Source of the DNA: Cyathus striatus
Lineage: Eukaryota; Basidiomycota; Agaricomycetes; Agaricales; Nidulariaceae
Length of the DNA stretch: 64,000 nucleotides
Direction: 5' to 3'
NCBI GenBank assembly: GCA_025738555.1
Contig: JAOVFP010000006.1
Location: 5,270,001-5,334,000 of the forward strand
Numbering within the stretch: the first letter of the stretch is position 1; each line of letters begins with the position of its first letter. The position numbers and the translations under genes were made by a program. Below the pieces are notes generated by a model. The model saw nothing but the letters and a program-made list of their open reading frames with translations. It made no database searches and was not told where the DNA came from. Below, piece after piece: positions 11,364 through 24,762 of this stretch.

Positions 11364-14013
11364 TGTGGTAGATTAAAACAGTGGAATATTCTTGGAGTAC
11401 AAGTACAAAGTCACATGACTTGTTCTGGGCTATGCATAACCACAATAACCAGTTCAGAGATAATGGTTCTAACACCTCGCATTTGATCATTACATGCATT
11501 CCCTTAGGTTTAATCAAGTACTGAGTGCATGTACATAGTCTTTTGGACTCTAGTAGTTAGATATACACATCTTTTAATATTCCTTTAGTATATATCAAAT
11601 AGATATTTCTGCTGGCAGTGCAGGACTCAACCCCAGCTCTCAGATGTCCCATTCCCTTAGTAATGTATCCAAAATGGAACACTTTGATTGGCAACTTGGG
11701 ACTCACCCCAACCCTTGTACTCATGATGTGTATTACTAATACTGAGTTCTAATATTATATGACAAATAGAGAGATTTAGCCATTAAATAGTTTTAAGGCA
11801 CATCAGAACTAGAGAATATGGCTTCATGCAGACTTCAATCATAATGATCTTTGTTGGGATCTGGATCTGATTGGCTGGTGGCCTGTGACAGGGGCTTTCA
11901 GTCCTCAAATCTACATCCAAAACCAAGACACACCCAGTGCAGTTGATTCAAGATATTCAGCAAAATCACTGTCATTCTTAGCACACTCAGGTCTCTATGG
12001 TCCCACAATGGTGCAATAAAACACCAGAGGAGAAACTGCATCATTGAATTGTCTGCTGTGGAGGAGGATATTTGCTTGGGGGTATCCTCTCAACAAAGAA
12101 TTGTGTGAGTGGGCAGCACATCCATCCAACCCTTCAGATCCAGTGAACTCGCATTGAGAGAGAGAAAGGGGGGAATGCAAAGCTGGATTTCTCAAGGTGT
12201 ACATATGACAGTTATGTAGGTATGCGACACAAGGTAAACAGGAGTATGTAAGAAGTGAGGTAACAGAAATGAAAAACACATTTTTACCATGCAGGCAGAA
12301 TGCCTGCTCTACACTGCAAACATGACGAAGAGGCAGCATGTATAAAGGTGGAGCAAACTGATACTGAATATTTGGATATAACAGCCTGAGGGCTTATCTG
12401 AGATTGAAGATGCAGTTACTTTTGGCATATATATGCATCCAAGAAGATTTGAATAACTAATTGAACTGTAGAAGTCAATTGAAATTACATCAATAACTTG
12501 AATAAGGGCTAGTAACTAAATTGTCACACCTTGTTGTTGACAGTTGTAATCTTCCCTGCTTGGTCCAGTGGTAACCTGCAGACAATTTATCATAGAAATG
12601 TATATGGAGACAGTATGCACTACAAAAAGATCTTCCAAAAATATGCTGTATTCAACAAGTATTTGAGTATGAGGAATTGAACCCTGATCTACCATGTAAA
12701 TGAATGTGAACACCTAAAAGGAGTGGTAATGAGAGGCGGTAATGTAAGCCTTTACACCATACTTGAATACTTGCCTTTCATATAGACACATAATATAACT
12801 TGAAAACCATAACTATATTCTTAGTTAATACCTTCAGTGTTTATGCAAGGCTTAGGATGTCTCTGGCTAGATAGTCAGGTGAGTTAAAAGTACCTGAGAA
12901 ATGTATGTTTTTTAATTACCAATCCATGATCTGGCCATTAATTCAGCACACTTTGCATTCTTGACATCCCCATGTAGTGCATACATACTGAATAGGGCAA
13001 AGGGTGTTTGTGTGACCAGTTTCTCTCTGGCATCTTTGCTGGCGATGGTGCTGGGTGATCATGGGTGGAGTGTGAGTCAGGAAGAATGGTGAGAGGTGGG
13101 GTAGTTGGCAGTCTGGGAGAGGTTGATGCAGCACTAGGAAAAAGGCAGGTAGCATTGTGGTATCAGGCTGTTACCAAAGGCACTTATTCTACTGAGCCTC
13201 TTTGTTGTCAATGTTAAAGCTTTCTTTTGTACTCACTGGATATGTACAAGGTTGTGCGAAATTGCATACACATACATTGGACTGTATCCTTATTGTCCCT
13301 TGTATGACACAACACATTCTCTGTGCATCTACAGTCTCCTGCCTGGGCTATAACTTCAAGCTACAGCATGCAGTCAAAGTCTTGAATGCATCCTTCTCTC
13401 TCTTCTGTGTGATTGGTGTCTTGTGCATCATCATGTACCAAACTTTTTCAATGCTATTTGTTTTAGCCAAGTCCCCATATGAATTGTATTGTCCAAGAAG
13501 TCAATTGAGTCAGGTGGCAGTGCTATGATTTATATTAGTGGAAATCTCCCCCATTGTCATCATTACATCTCATTAATACAGTTGGTTTCATTGGGTGGTA
13601 TATTGACCACCACATTCAAGCATTGGTGAGTGAGTGATGCCACCCTTCTTCTTATATTCATTGATATCATGAGGCAGGAATAAATTACACAACTGGTGAT
13701 TGAAGGTGTCAGGTGAGTGATTGCTAGATGTATTTCTGTCTTTGTACTTGTTTTATATGTAGATGCAGGACTCACCTATGTATTTTTGTTTTTCCTTTCA
13801 CACACTACACACATTGTATCTATGCACGACATGGCATGTACTTTTCATGTATGTCTGCTTCATGCTTTCTATCATAAGTTCTTTGGTGTATCGGAATAGT
13901 ATCACCAGCATTCAGTATCATGTTATCAGTCTGATACTGAACCAACATACTCCTGAAAGCCCTTGGAATGTCCTTCATCATCATTCTAAATAAGTAGAAA
14001 TCCCTTAGTACCA
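11364..14013. other. Gene-poor spacer with repeat fragments
   Basis: No supported gene. At 12546-12556 TGGTCCAGTGG resembles a tRNA A box, and at 12676-12686 there is a reversed B-box-like GGAATTGAACC. At 11623-11640 another reversed B-box-like word occurs. These may be remnants of tRNA-derived SINEs. A segment at 13577-13750 is repeated at 39414-39610. Confidence 0.4.
13577..13750 (+). repeat. Dispersed repeat, copy 1
   Basis: Shares AGTTGGTTTCATT, GGAATAAATTACA and ACTGGTGA in the same order and similar spacing with 39414-39610, on the same strand. It lies just outside the left end of E4, while the other copy lies just outside its right end. The target-duplication reading of E4 rests on shorter words, so this repeat is more likely an older local family. 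Confidence 0.55.
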
Positions 14014-14146
14014 CCTCTTGTGAGGTCATTACACTCCTCCACGAAATCATGTAGACTCCATGTAGATTCCACCTGGACTCTGGGGAGGCATGTAGCGGAA
14101 TATGTGTGGTTCCACAATGGTACATAGATTGAGCCAAACGAGAGGT

Positions 14147-14205
14147 ACATGGGTATGCACCTCTAACACTTAGAGGTACATGGGTATGTACCTGGACCTA
14201 ACATA
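14147..14205. repeat. E4 left terminal palindromes
   Basis: Two copies of a palindromic word related to GGTACATGGGTATGTACC. The right end has three such copies at 37468-37545. Self-complementary words next to the ends of a transposon are candidate dimeric binding sites. Confidence 0.75.
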
Positions 14206-14399
14206 ACGTAGTAATTAGTCAGTGCAATGTTTAATACTGAAACCCATGTGGCGATATAAGACTACATTTGTATTAGGAAAGTGGTCATACTACGCCACAT
14301 TGTCAAAATTATAAATATGTGGTTCAGCTAGACCACAATTTCAACGTGCATGAACTACATCCTGTTCTCACCTCGATGCCCAAAATTTGAATATCAAGC

Positions 14400-17300
14400 T
14401 ACTATAAATGTTACAATATTATTTTGCAGTTCACTTAGTTGACCATGTGTCTGTAGAATGTATAAATTGTAACGTGAAATGTAGTCTATAAGAACTGAAC
14501 TGGAATAATTGATGGGATGATCCATATACGGACAGATGTGATGAGCGTGGGATATATGTTTTCCGCGATCCGAAAATGACAGATGTGTCAGCACAAGAAC
14601 GCAGCGCGACAAGACTAGATTCCTGTCATCTGCTGAATGTGGCGGAAGTAGGCAGGTTCTTCATCTGTAATTTTTCGTATTTATTAGTGCATTATGATGA
14701 TGTATAATATGGAAAAATTATATTACGTTATATCTACATCTAACTGAACGGATCGTGAGTGTTCTATATTTCTAATAGCGATGTAGAGGATGTAAATTAA
14801 CGAGATAGAAGTGGTGCATGTAGACTGGATATCCTATGACTGATGGGACATGCCATACGCGGACAGATGTGATAAGCGTGAGATATTTGTGTTGCGCATT
14901 CCGAAAATGACACATGACTCAGCACATGAACGCAGCGCGACGAGACTAGATTCCTGTCATTTGGTGAATGTAGCGGAAGGAGACAAGTCCTTCATTTGTA
15001 ATTTTTCGCATTTATTGTTGCATTATGAGGATGTATAATATGGAAAAATTATATTATATTATATCTATATCTAAATTAACGGATCGTAGTTATTCTACAT
15101 TTATAATAGCGACGTAGAGGATGTAAATTAATGAAGTAGAAGTGGTGCATGTAGACCGGATATCCTATGATTGATGGGATGTGCCATACGCGGACAGAAC
15201 TGATAAGCATAGGATATTTGTGTTGCGCATTCCGAAAATAACAGATGAGTCAGCACATGAACGCAGCGCGATGAGACTAGATTCCTGTCATTTGGTGAAT
15301 GTAGCGGAAGGAGACAAGTCCTTCATTTGTAGTTTTTCGCATTTATTGTTGCATTATTAGGATGTATAATATGGAATAATTATATTATATTCCATCTACA
15401 TCTAAATTAACGGATCGTAGTTATTCTACATTTATAATAGCGACGTAGAGGATGTAAATTAATGAAGTAGAAGTGGTGCATGTAGACCGGATATCCTATG
15501 ATTGATGGGATGTGCCATATGCGGACAGAACTGATAAGCATAGGATATTTGTGTTGCACATTCCGAAAATAACAAATGAGTCAGCACATGAACGCAGCGC
15601 GATGAGACTAGATTCCTGTCATCTGGTGAATGTAGCGGAAGGAAGCAGGTTCTTCATTTGTAATTTATCGCATTTATTAGTGCATTATGTGGATCTATAA
15701 CATAGAATAATTATATTGCGAAATATCTACATCTAACGGAATAGATCGTGTGTTTCCTACATTTCTAATAGCGGAGCAGATGATCTAAATGAATGAGGAA
15801 GAAGTGGTGCATGTAGACTGGATATCCTATGATTGATGGGATGTGCCATACGCGGATAGATGTGATAAGAGTCGGATATTTGTGTTGCGCGTTCCGAAAA
15901 TGAAAGATGAGTCAGCACATGAATGCAGTTCGACGAGACTAGATTCCTGTCATTTGGTGAATGTGGCGGAAGGAGGCAAGATCTTCAACTGTAACTTATC
16001 GCATTTATTAGTGCATTATGAGGATGTATAATATGGAATAATTATATTATGTTATATCTACATCTAACTGAATGGATCGTGCGTGTTCTACATTTCTAAT
16101 AGCGATTTGGAGGATGTAAATTAATGAGGTAGAAGTGGTGCATGTAGATTAGATATCTTATGATTGATGGGATGTGCCATATGCGGACAGAAGTGATAAG
16201 CATGGGATATTTGTGTTGCGCATTCCGAAAATAACAGATGAGTCAGCACATGAATGCAGCGCGATGAGACCAGTTTCCTGTCAACAACTGAATGTAGCAG
16301 AAGGAGGCAGGATCTTTCTTTGTATCTTTTCGCATTTATTAGTGCATTTTGGGGATCTATCACATTAAATAATTATATTGTCGAATATGTACATGTATCT
16401 GTATGGATCGTATGAGTCCTACATTTCTAATGGTGAAGTAGAGGATTTAAATCAATGATATAGAAGTGGTGCATGTAGACTGGATTTACCTTAATTGATG
16501 GGATGTGCCATACACGGATGGAAGTGATAAGCGTCGGATATTGGTATGCGCGTTCTGAAAATGACAGATGAGTCAGCACATGAACACAGCGCGACGAGAC
16601 TAGGTTCCTGTCATCTGGTGAATGTGGCGGAAGGAGGCAAGTTCTTCATTTGTAATTTTTCACATTTATTAGTGCATTATGGGGATGTATAATACAGAAT
16701 AATTATACTATGTTATATCTACATCTAACTGAATGGATCGTGCATGTTCTACATTTCTAATAGCGATTTAGAAGATGTAAATTAATGAGGTAGAAGTGGT
16801 GCATGTAGATTAGATATCTTATGATTGATAGGATGTGCCATACGCGGACAGAAGTGATAAGCGTGACATATTTGTTTTGCGCATTCCGAAAATAACAGAT
16901 GAGTCAGCACGTGAACGCAGCGCGATGAGACCAGTTTCCTGTTAACAACTGAATGTAGCGGAAGGAGGCAGGATCTTTCTTTGTATTTTTTCGCATTTAT
17001 TAGTGCATTTTGGGGATCTATCACATTAAATAATTATATTGTGTAATATCTACATCTATCTGTATGGATCGTACGAGTCCTACATCTATTGGTGAAATAG
17101 AGGATTTAAATCAATGATATAGAAGTGGTGCATGTAGACTGGATTTACCTTAATTGATAGGATGTGCCATAGGCGGACAAAAGTCATAGGTGTGGGATAT
17201 TTGTTTCCTGCATTTTGAAAATGACATATGAGTCAGCACATGAACGCAGCGCGATGAGACTAGATTCCTGTCATATGATGATTGTAGCGGAAGGAGGCAA

Positions 17301-19130
17301 GAGTTTCATGTTTAATTTTTGCATTTATTCGTGCATTATGGGGATCTATCATATAAAAGAGGTATATACTGAAATATCTACATCTATCTGAATGGACTGT
17401 GTGTTTCCTACATTTTTAATAGCGAAGTAGAGGATGTAAATTAATGAAGTGGGAGTGGTGCATGTAGACTGGATTTACCTTAATTGATGGGATGTGCCAT
17501 AGGCGGACAGACGTGATAGGCGTGGGATATATGTTTTCTGCGTTCTGAAAATGACATATGAGTCAGCACATGAACGCAGCGCGATGAGACTATATTCCTG
17601 TCATATGATGATTGTAGCGGAAGGAGGCAAGATTTTCATTTTTAATTTATGCATTTATTCATGCATTATGGGGATCTATCATATGAAATAGGTATATTCT
17701 GAAATATCTACATCTATCTGAATGAATCGTATGAGTCCTACATTTCTAATGGTGAAGTAAAGGATGTAAATTAAAGAGGTAGAAGTGGTGCATGTAGACT
17801 GGATTTACCTTAATTGATGGGATGTGCCATAGGTGGACAGAAGTGATAGGCGTGGGATATATGTTTTCTGCGTTCTGAAAATGACACATGAGTCAGCACA
17901 TGAACGCAGCGCGACGAGACTAGATTCCTGTCATCTGATGAATGTGGCAGAAGGAAGTAAGATCTTCATTTGTAATTTATCGCATTTATTAGTGCATTAT
18001 AGGGATCTATCATATGGAATAGGTATATTGTGATATATCTACATTTATCTTAAAGGATCATGCGTATCCTACATTTATAATAGCAAAATAGAGGATGTAA
18101 ATTAATGAGGTAGAAATAGTGCATATAGACTGGATATCCTATGATTGATGGGATGTGCCGTATGCAGACAGAAGTGATATGCATGGGATATTTGTTTTCC
18201 GTGTTCTGAGAATGACAGATGCATCGGAAATTAAAACCAGCGCGACGAAACTAGATTCCTGTCATCTGGTGAATGTAGCGGAATGAGGCAAGATCTTCAT
18301 TTTTAATTTTCACATTTATTAGTGCATTATGGGGATCTTTTTTGCGTTTTCAAATGACACAGGAGTCAGCACATAAACGCAGCGCGACGATACTAGATTC
18401 CTGTCATCTGGTGAATGTGGCGGAAGGAGACAATATTTTCATATTTTATTTGTCGCATTTATTTGTGCATTATAGGCACCTAGCTTTATCTTATGTAGCA
18501 AGATATTGTGAAATATCTACGTATATTCGAACAGCACCAGTGTATCTTATTTTTATTATAAAGAAGTAGAGGATCTACATTAATGAGGTAAAAGTAGCAC
18601 ATGTAGACTGGATGCACCATAATTAATGTTATACGACATATGCGGACAAATGAATTAACGGTATGATGATTACCGTGTGATATTTGTCCGGAGCATTCAG
18701 ATAAAGAACAGATGAGTCAGCATTTAAAACCAGTGCAACGAGACTAGCTTTCTGTCATTTGGTGAATGTGGCGGAAGGAGGCAAGTTATTTATTTTTAAA
18801 TGTTTCATACACATCAGCGCATTATCCGACTTTATCTTATGAAAAATATATATTAAGCAATATCTACATCTCTCTGAACGGCTCCAGTCTATCCTACGTT
18901 TCTAACGGTGAAATAGATGATCTACGTTAATGAGGTAGAAGTGGTGCATGTAGACTAGATTTCTCATGATTGATGGTATATGACATATGTTGACAAATGT
19001 GATAACCGTGTTATTTTATGCTTTAAAATTTCACACACCAACTGATGAGTCAACATCTGGAACCAGCACGATGAGACTAACCTTCTGTCATCTCAACAAG
19101 GTGGCGGTAGGAGGCAAGATATTCTACATT
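14400..19130 (+). repeat. E4 left arm: about fourteen 331-bp tandem units
   Basis: The spacing of the conserved ATTCCTGTCAT word is 331 bp over most of the array (for example about 14954, 15285, 15616, 15947), with truncated units near 18258-18397 and decayed ones at the inner edge. Each unit contains GAGTCAGCACATGAACGCAG and GTGGCGGAAGGAGGCAAG. Several units keep a 62-codon frame beginning MPYADR (14850, 15512, 15843, 16174), but others are interrupted, so no gene is called. Confidence 0.9.
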
Positions 19131-19204
19131 TATTACATCACCAGAACTGTACAGTAGACACAGTAGACACAATATGATACAACGACACTGACGACCGATC
19201 TCCT

Positions 19205-20266
19205 TTAGAAGTTGTAATCACTCCTTGACCATACCACTTTCCATTCCGGAAGTGGTTTCCTCCAGTCGTCATGCATCTCTGTCTGGTCATACCTGATTCG
19301 GAATAGTTCTAATCCCATTTTGTTAAAATTACCCCATGCTGAAGACGTTGTTTGAGTCGATGGAGGCTGTGGCGACAATGTCGTGTTGTTCTTCGAAAGG
19401 TTCCTCCAGAATACCTCCAATTCGTTCTTGCGGGGTAATTGTCGTAGAAGCGATGTGATGTCGTCGGCCCATTTCTTAAAATCATCGTAGTTGAAATCTG
19501 AGTCGACGATATTGTTCATTTGTAGTGACTCCAAGCTTCCAACCATGCGTATGTGGTTGATTAACGACGGTAAAACAATTTCGATAAGATAATGCGCGTA
19601 TCGCGCGGTTTCGTAATGCGTGTATTGGTATCGTGCGATCTGTGGTGTTATCCTGTACTTGTTTAAAACAAGGATATCTATATAATTTCACGTTATTATT
19701 TGTGGTAATAACATGAAAGAAACCAAACATACTTTTAACGTATTCTCTTAGACTCTTCGCTGGTAGAAAGTCCATTTCTGGAATCCAGCAATCGTCCGCC
19801 AAGCAGCTCTTGTCGTTATCCCGCGATTTGCACCTTTCACAGGTCGGGCCATGATTTCCAAAAGCCACGACACAATCAGCATCTATGAGCATATATTAAG
19901 TAAATATTGTCACATTTAGAATACAGGATTTCCATACCGTCGGTATGACAATCGTCACACATTACTTTGTTGATATAATCTTCTATTTCGTTCACCTCGC
20001 GACGCAACCGCGAGGTAACGATTGAATCCTCGTCAGGGTAGTCGAGGGCAAAAAGGCATGTTGGGAACTGAAAACCGTGAGCGTATGATTAAACATACTC
20101 ACGAAAATTAACTTACTTTCGTAGAGTTGATGATATACGATTTCAAGGGACCCTCTGACATTCCAACTGCGTAAAAGAACGCCCTTGTATTTTGGAATTG
20201 GTTGCTGGACATGTTGGGTGGGTATGGGAAAAAAGATTTGGAGGTCGGGAGTACGTTGAAAGACAT
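19205..20266 (-). CDS. Zn-cluster protein A (Zn2Cys6-like), 300 aa, four exons
   Basis: The exons I join are 20266-20117, 20067-19938, 19882-19733 and 19677-19205. All introns are GT-AG, with phases 0, 1 and 1, and give an uninterrupted 300-residue protein from the first ATG. Residues 87-120 contain six cysteines spaced C-x2-C-x6-C-x10-C-x2-C-x8-C, the spacing of the fungal Zn2Cys6 binuclear cluster. An intron splits the cluster after the second cysteine. The N-terminus has FFYAVGMSEGPLKS. A mid-region ARYAHYLIEIVLPSL helix and a C-terminal PEWKVV are shared with gene C at 32234, and the helix also with gene B at 30882. I infer a zinc-binding, possibly DNA-binding accessory protein of E4. The usual basic linker of Zn2Cys6 regulators is not obvious, so the fold could differ. 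It is transcribed outward toward the left arm. Confidence 0.75.
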
Positions 20267-20296
20267 CTATAAAGGACACTGACGAGTGTTTTAGTA

Positions 20297-20350
20297 CATG
20301 ACAGACTCAGTTGGATATGTCCGTGTTTCAGGGATAAGAGTTAAAAAAAC
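20297..20350 (-). promoter_or_regulatory. Upstream block shared with Zn-cluster gene C
   Basis: On the minus strand this reads ATCCCTGAAACACGGACATA followed by TCCAACTGAGT. The same words stand about 170 bp upstream of the start of gene C (32035-32080, plus strand). Each is followed by AAAACACTCGTC. It lies 30-80 bp upstream of the gene A start, so it is a candidate core promoter or transposase-controlled site. Confidence 0.55.
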
Positions 20351-20537
20351 GGCGTTACATACTGCTACCAAATAAAGATTTGCGTGAATCAGTACTTCCG
20401 AACTTTATGCAGGATTCGCAAGGTGACGTAGTGCACTTCTGTACGATAAGGTTTCTCTGTAGCTTTTTCTCATTAGAAGTATGTATGTTTGAGAACCAAC
20501 AGGTGCGATCGAAGCCACTTTACCTTATTAGCCTCAT

Positions 20538-20719
20538 AGCGACATACATGCATGTTACCAGAACAACAAATCTGTATTTCGGATTATTCCGAATTATTTC
20601 TCTTGAGAATCATTGGAGTCATCGAACTAGCGACATACGGGCATGTTACCAGAACAACAAATCCGCATTTCGGATTATTCCGAATTATTTCTCTTGAGAA
20701 TCATTGAAGTCATCGAACA
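20538..20719 (+). repeat. Two 91-bp direct repeats
   Basis: AGCGACATAC begins at 20538 and again at 20629. The two 91-bp units differ at only a few positions, so the duplication looks recent. They lie between the diverged 5' side of Zn gene A and the 3' end of the transposase gene. Confidence 0.85.
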
Positions 20720-20744
20720 CGGTCATTTTCTCTTTTCTGGTTAT

Positions 20745-21150
20745 AGCTTAGCATCTATTATCATTTTTTTATCACCGGTATTTTATCTTTTCTGGGAATA
20801 GCAATTCAACTCACAGAACACCGTTATTTTTTCTCCTTTGACATATCAACGCCACATTGCCGCCATCTTTTTCAATTTCTTCAAATTTCTATACCCTTGA
20901 TGGTACATATTTCTTACACCGTGCCTTTCCGATTTTTTTTTCCGGGTATAGCTCATCATTCAAGTCGATTATCTTTTGTTATCACCCCTTATTTTATCTT
21001 TTCTTGGCATAGCTTCGAGGTCAGCTCACAGAATGCCGCATTGTAACCCTTTCGACATATCAACGAGATATCACTGCCATCTTTTCAATTTTCCGTATCT
21101 ATGCACCCGTGACATACATATTTTATTCATTGCCTTGCAAACGGCTAATC
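20745..21150 (+). repeat. Roughly 200-bp imperfect direct duplication
   Basis: TATAGCTTAGCATC...ATCACCGG...TTTTATCTTTTCT...CGACATATCAACG occurs in the same order from about 20745 and again from about 20945. The copies are more diverged than the 91-bp repeats next door. No gene is seen here. Confidence 0.65.
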
Positions 21151-21205
21151 AAATTATTTAATTGTTCATGTCAACAGATTACCACAACGAAGAATAATAG
21201 TATTC

Positions 21206-24200
21206 CTAACTACTATTATGCACTGCATTATATCCAGCGAGCTTTTGCATTTTGGTGTGGTTCCAGATACAAAGAAAAGTCTTCATGTACAATGTAGCAC
21301 GGTATTGCCCCATGTAGCTGACTGACTTGCAGATACGCACCATCACTGAGTTACCGCACTCGGCGGCACTCAAGTTGAGACCTTATAATCGGGGATCTGC
21401 AGTAACGGATCGTTTCAGAAAGCAGGCTGTTGAACATTTTTTATGACCTGCGGCATGGAAGTGGTCAATTAGAAACTTAGTCTCGGAAAAAAAATCCCCT
21501 TCTCGTGTCATACAGTAAGGACCCAGAGCGCAAGCGAAGTCATAAATCACCCGCTTTGGTGGAACTCTCCATCGTGTATAGAGAGCCGAGAAAACATCAT
21601 CACGGCCTTCGCTGCTTGGCATAGAATGAAAACCATAGCAGATGGAATGTGTACACCAGGCGGCCATGATTCCTCCAGTCAGGCGTTGGGGCGAGTACTG
21701 AGCATAGTACTTCGAACACTCAGCACCCTGGTCTTGTCCACCTTTATCTTGTGACCTATCGTGTTTCAACCCAGGATAGATTGGCCTATGTCGTATCTGT
21801 GGCATGCTGTAGCAACTACCTGTCTAATATTACGGGTCGCAAAGAAAGAAAATGATTAAGCGAAAACAGACACTTACCAATTTCCAGTCATCTTTTGGAG
21901 TTTCCGAAACAGGACTAGATTGAGTAGACAGACTTTGCGCTATAAGCTTATCCAACGTCTCATGTGCACGGCTTTCTATCCAGATGCAAACATCAATTAG
22001 GTCTTCCGAATATGTGTTTTCTTTGGTATATTCATGTCGTAAAACCAGATAGATTGATGGAATGTTTACCAATCGAGAGAGGGCGTCGTCACTTTTCGTG
22101 TGATTGAAATTTCTAAGGGCGTCGTAGCCAAGCCTGTTCACCATCTGTACAATCGATTCTTCTGCTGCTATCTGTTGAAACAATAGTTAATATTTAAATA
22201 TTTACTGAGATAATGATATCCAAACCTCCGAAAACAAATAGACATAACTATCGTCTGGCCAAGTGTCTCCCATGAATAAACGTGCCGCTAGACGTCCCAA
22301 TGCCGGATTGACGTCAGGTAGTTGCAAAAGCATACTTTCTTCGTCATCACCACGAATGAAAGAATTATTAAGATGCGTTTTTTTGGTCATGACGGTACGT
22401 ATTAGTTTCCGTAGCTTACGGTCCAGTATGAGCTGCTGCTTGCTGACATAAGACACTTTGTCTTTTCATTCCGAATGTGGTGATATAGCTGTCAGTGGCT
22501 TAATGGAGGAACGGAGCTGCTTGCGGCTGAACGAGATGGAGACGCCATCAAAAATTACATTATCTGGAGCCGGACCGCAGATATGACACCGCATATCATT
22601 TTCTAAACATAAGAGATCGGCATATGTGAACCAAGCGGCACGGAAGATGAAATCATTGACGAAAGGGATCCCGGTTCCATTATCTGCGTAACCACGACTG
22701 ACTTCCAAAACGAAAGCCACGAAAGGAGTAGGAGAAATGGTGTAAGCCGATGTATAGCGCTCCAGAAGCTCATGTGTAAATAAGTAACGGTTATTGAGAT
22801 TCAGGATTTCGATATCTCTGCAGTCGGGACCGATGAATCGGTCTGAGCAAAGACAGTTGTTACACTTCCGAAGTTGAATTTTGGTCACATGTGCACCACT
22901 AAGCCCGTATACAGTACATGATTTGATCACCATTGGTCCTGAATTTTCAAGTCCAGAACTGCATATACACCGCATATGTTCACCTAATTCAATAAGAAGA
23001 GGTGGTGGAGGTAGTGGCCTTGGCTTTTTATGGTAGAGCTTGGCGTCTGTTTCCAAACACGCCCAGCTAGGAGGCATTATCGGTAGATACGATATCCCTT
23101 TGTCTGGATCAGAATCAGAGTGGAATTGTTGACCTTGTATGGAACGTGTCAGAAGGGAAACATGTATGAAATATTAGCTCACTTGAGTTCTCCAAGAGGT
23201 CGTAATTGAGTGCAATGTCATCTCGTGCCTCAGGATCGCAGTGCAGGATTTGCTGGAGCTTGTGCTGCGTTTTAATAATATGCGGGCACATTGACAGGTT
23301 ACATTTTTGGCATTCCCAGCTGCCACTACCGTCGTCCAAGCCTTCATGTGATATAATAATTCGATCAAGGAGACCTGCTCCCGTATTCACTGAAAACAAA
23401 TGATACGATGTATTGGACTCTGGAAATATTTCGCAATGAAACAGTGTCACATCAGAAGGTACTTTATATGAACGAGTTAGTTATGGGATATGTGTTGAAG
23501 TTGTGAAAAAATACCATTGGGAATATCATTACTATTCGAGAACCTTTCCTTACCAAAGACATACAGAAATTTAGCATGTACGCAAGGTGACTTTTTGGAA
23601 TTGCAGGTGTACACTGCAGTCATATCTCCATCCACTAGCCACCATTGCAGATGAAACCAACGATTCTAAATTTTGGTCATCAGTAATACCATACACAGAA
23701 GATAGATCTATGAACCACTTACTGGCATACTGTTATTCTTTGTGGAATCCCAGCCTTGAACAAGAAACAACTCCTTGCTAACTCGTTCAAAACCAATCCC
23801 ACTGTAAAACATGCTGACATGGTACGAATAAAAGATGTCGTCGAGATCTACTTCACTGAAAGGCGCACTGCCGTCATTTAGGAAGGGAAAATTATTGAGA
23901 ATGTATTCTTCATGTGTCCAATCAGACCGCAATGGTAGACCATCGTCATATTCCTGGAGCACATCTGAACCTCTGTGGATAATCTGAACTAATTCACTGG
24001 ATACTTCATCATTCCTCGACACAGACATAGGGTTGCGTGATCGATGTTGACCAGTATTAGAGCGTGGGTTCTTCACCAATCGCTGTTTTTTTTGAGGGGA
24101 TGAGACTGGCTCATAAGGCCCAGATGACGAAACCGACACAGACGCTGAAGCCGACAAAAATGACGATAATGATAGCATTGAGGATTTAAAAAGTCCTGGG

Positions 24201-24307
24201 GCACGCACTATCCTTTCTGGTTCTCTTTCAGCATATAATCCCGGGATACGTTTGATCTCCTCTGGCTCCTTAAATCGCTCGCGACGTTTACGTGGAATGG
24301 AGGACAT
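21206..24307 (-). pseudogene. KDZ-type transposase with CxC clusters, broken by two in-frame stops
   Basis: Exons join as 24307-23723, 23665-23515, 23461-23183, 23103-22226, 22171-21878 and 21823-21206, all GT-AG with consistent phases. They would encode 934 residues. Recognisable in order are a CxC-type region (VYTCNSKKSPCVHAKF, then WECQKCNLSMCPHI), KGISYLPIMPPSWACLETD, a second cysteine cluster (MRCICSS, CNNCLCSDRFIGPDC, RCHICGP) followed by IFDGVSISF, and the core TGGIMAAWCTH, VIYDFACALGPYCM, LIDHFHAAGH and AECGNS. This order is typical of fungal KDZ transposases. Codon 551 is TGA (22468-22466) and codon 876 is TAA (21385-21383). The second stop falls eight codons before the conserved glutamate of AECGNS, probably the third catalytic acid, so the product should be inactive. 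Both stops are one C-to-T change from a sense codon. The pseudogene call rests on these stops; the family assignment is firmer than the exact subfamily. Confidence 0.88.
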
Positions 24308-24360
24308 TGCAAGAGATAGTTGTAAGAAACAACACGGTGCTTCAAAAATAATATCTATTC

Positions 24361-24645
24361 TTTTTGACACTTGAAACTCGATTTACTAGGTATGAAGTGC
24401 GATCATTTCCCATGTACAATCCGATCAGCGCATATTTGCATCTGTATACCTCTGATATTGGCACTTAGTGTCGAAGTAAGAAGATACAGTGTTTGAATAA
24501 GAATAACTATTATTTTTGACATTTGAAACTTGATTTACCCTATAGGTATCAAGCGCGACCATTTCCCGTGTACAATCCGATCAGCGCATATTTGCATTTG
24601 TATGCCTCTGATATTGGCACTTAGTGTCGAAGTAAGAAACAGAAA
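24361..24645. promoter_or_regulatory. Duplicated block between divergent transposase and cargo genes
   Basis: About 130 bp are present twice in tandem (about 24363-24495 and 24516-24645). They share TTGACA(C/T)TTGAAACT, TACAATCCGATCAGCGCATA and TTGGCACTTAGTGTCGAAGT. The block separates the starts of two genes read away from each other, at 24307 (minus) and 24763 (plus). A duplicated two-way promoter or operator is a reasonable guess, not shown. Confidence 0.5.
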
Positions 24646-24762
24646 ACAGGTACCATATCATCCTGCACAAATTGTGCCTTATACTTGCCTTGGTCTGTTT
24701 TTCCGCTGCCAAAAAATACCTCTCACCTTTACTCCGTCTGTTCACTTCTTATCCATTCCTCC

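Noticed and set aside
12546..12690. A tRNA gene suggested by TGGTCCAGTGG and a B-box-like word
   Set aside because: The two boxes lie on opposite strands and too far apart; at most these are SINE remnants.
14850..19100. Repeated 62-aa MPYADR... frames as a gene family
   Set aside because: They are units of a satellite array, interrupted in many copies, with no promoter or splicing context. Kept only as an observation.
21823..21877. A frameshift in the E4 transposase before MPQIRHRPIY
   Set aside because: Using the AG at 21825-21824 as acceptor keeps the frame (TGSCYSMPQIRHRP), so no shift is needed.
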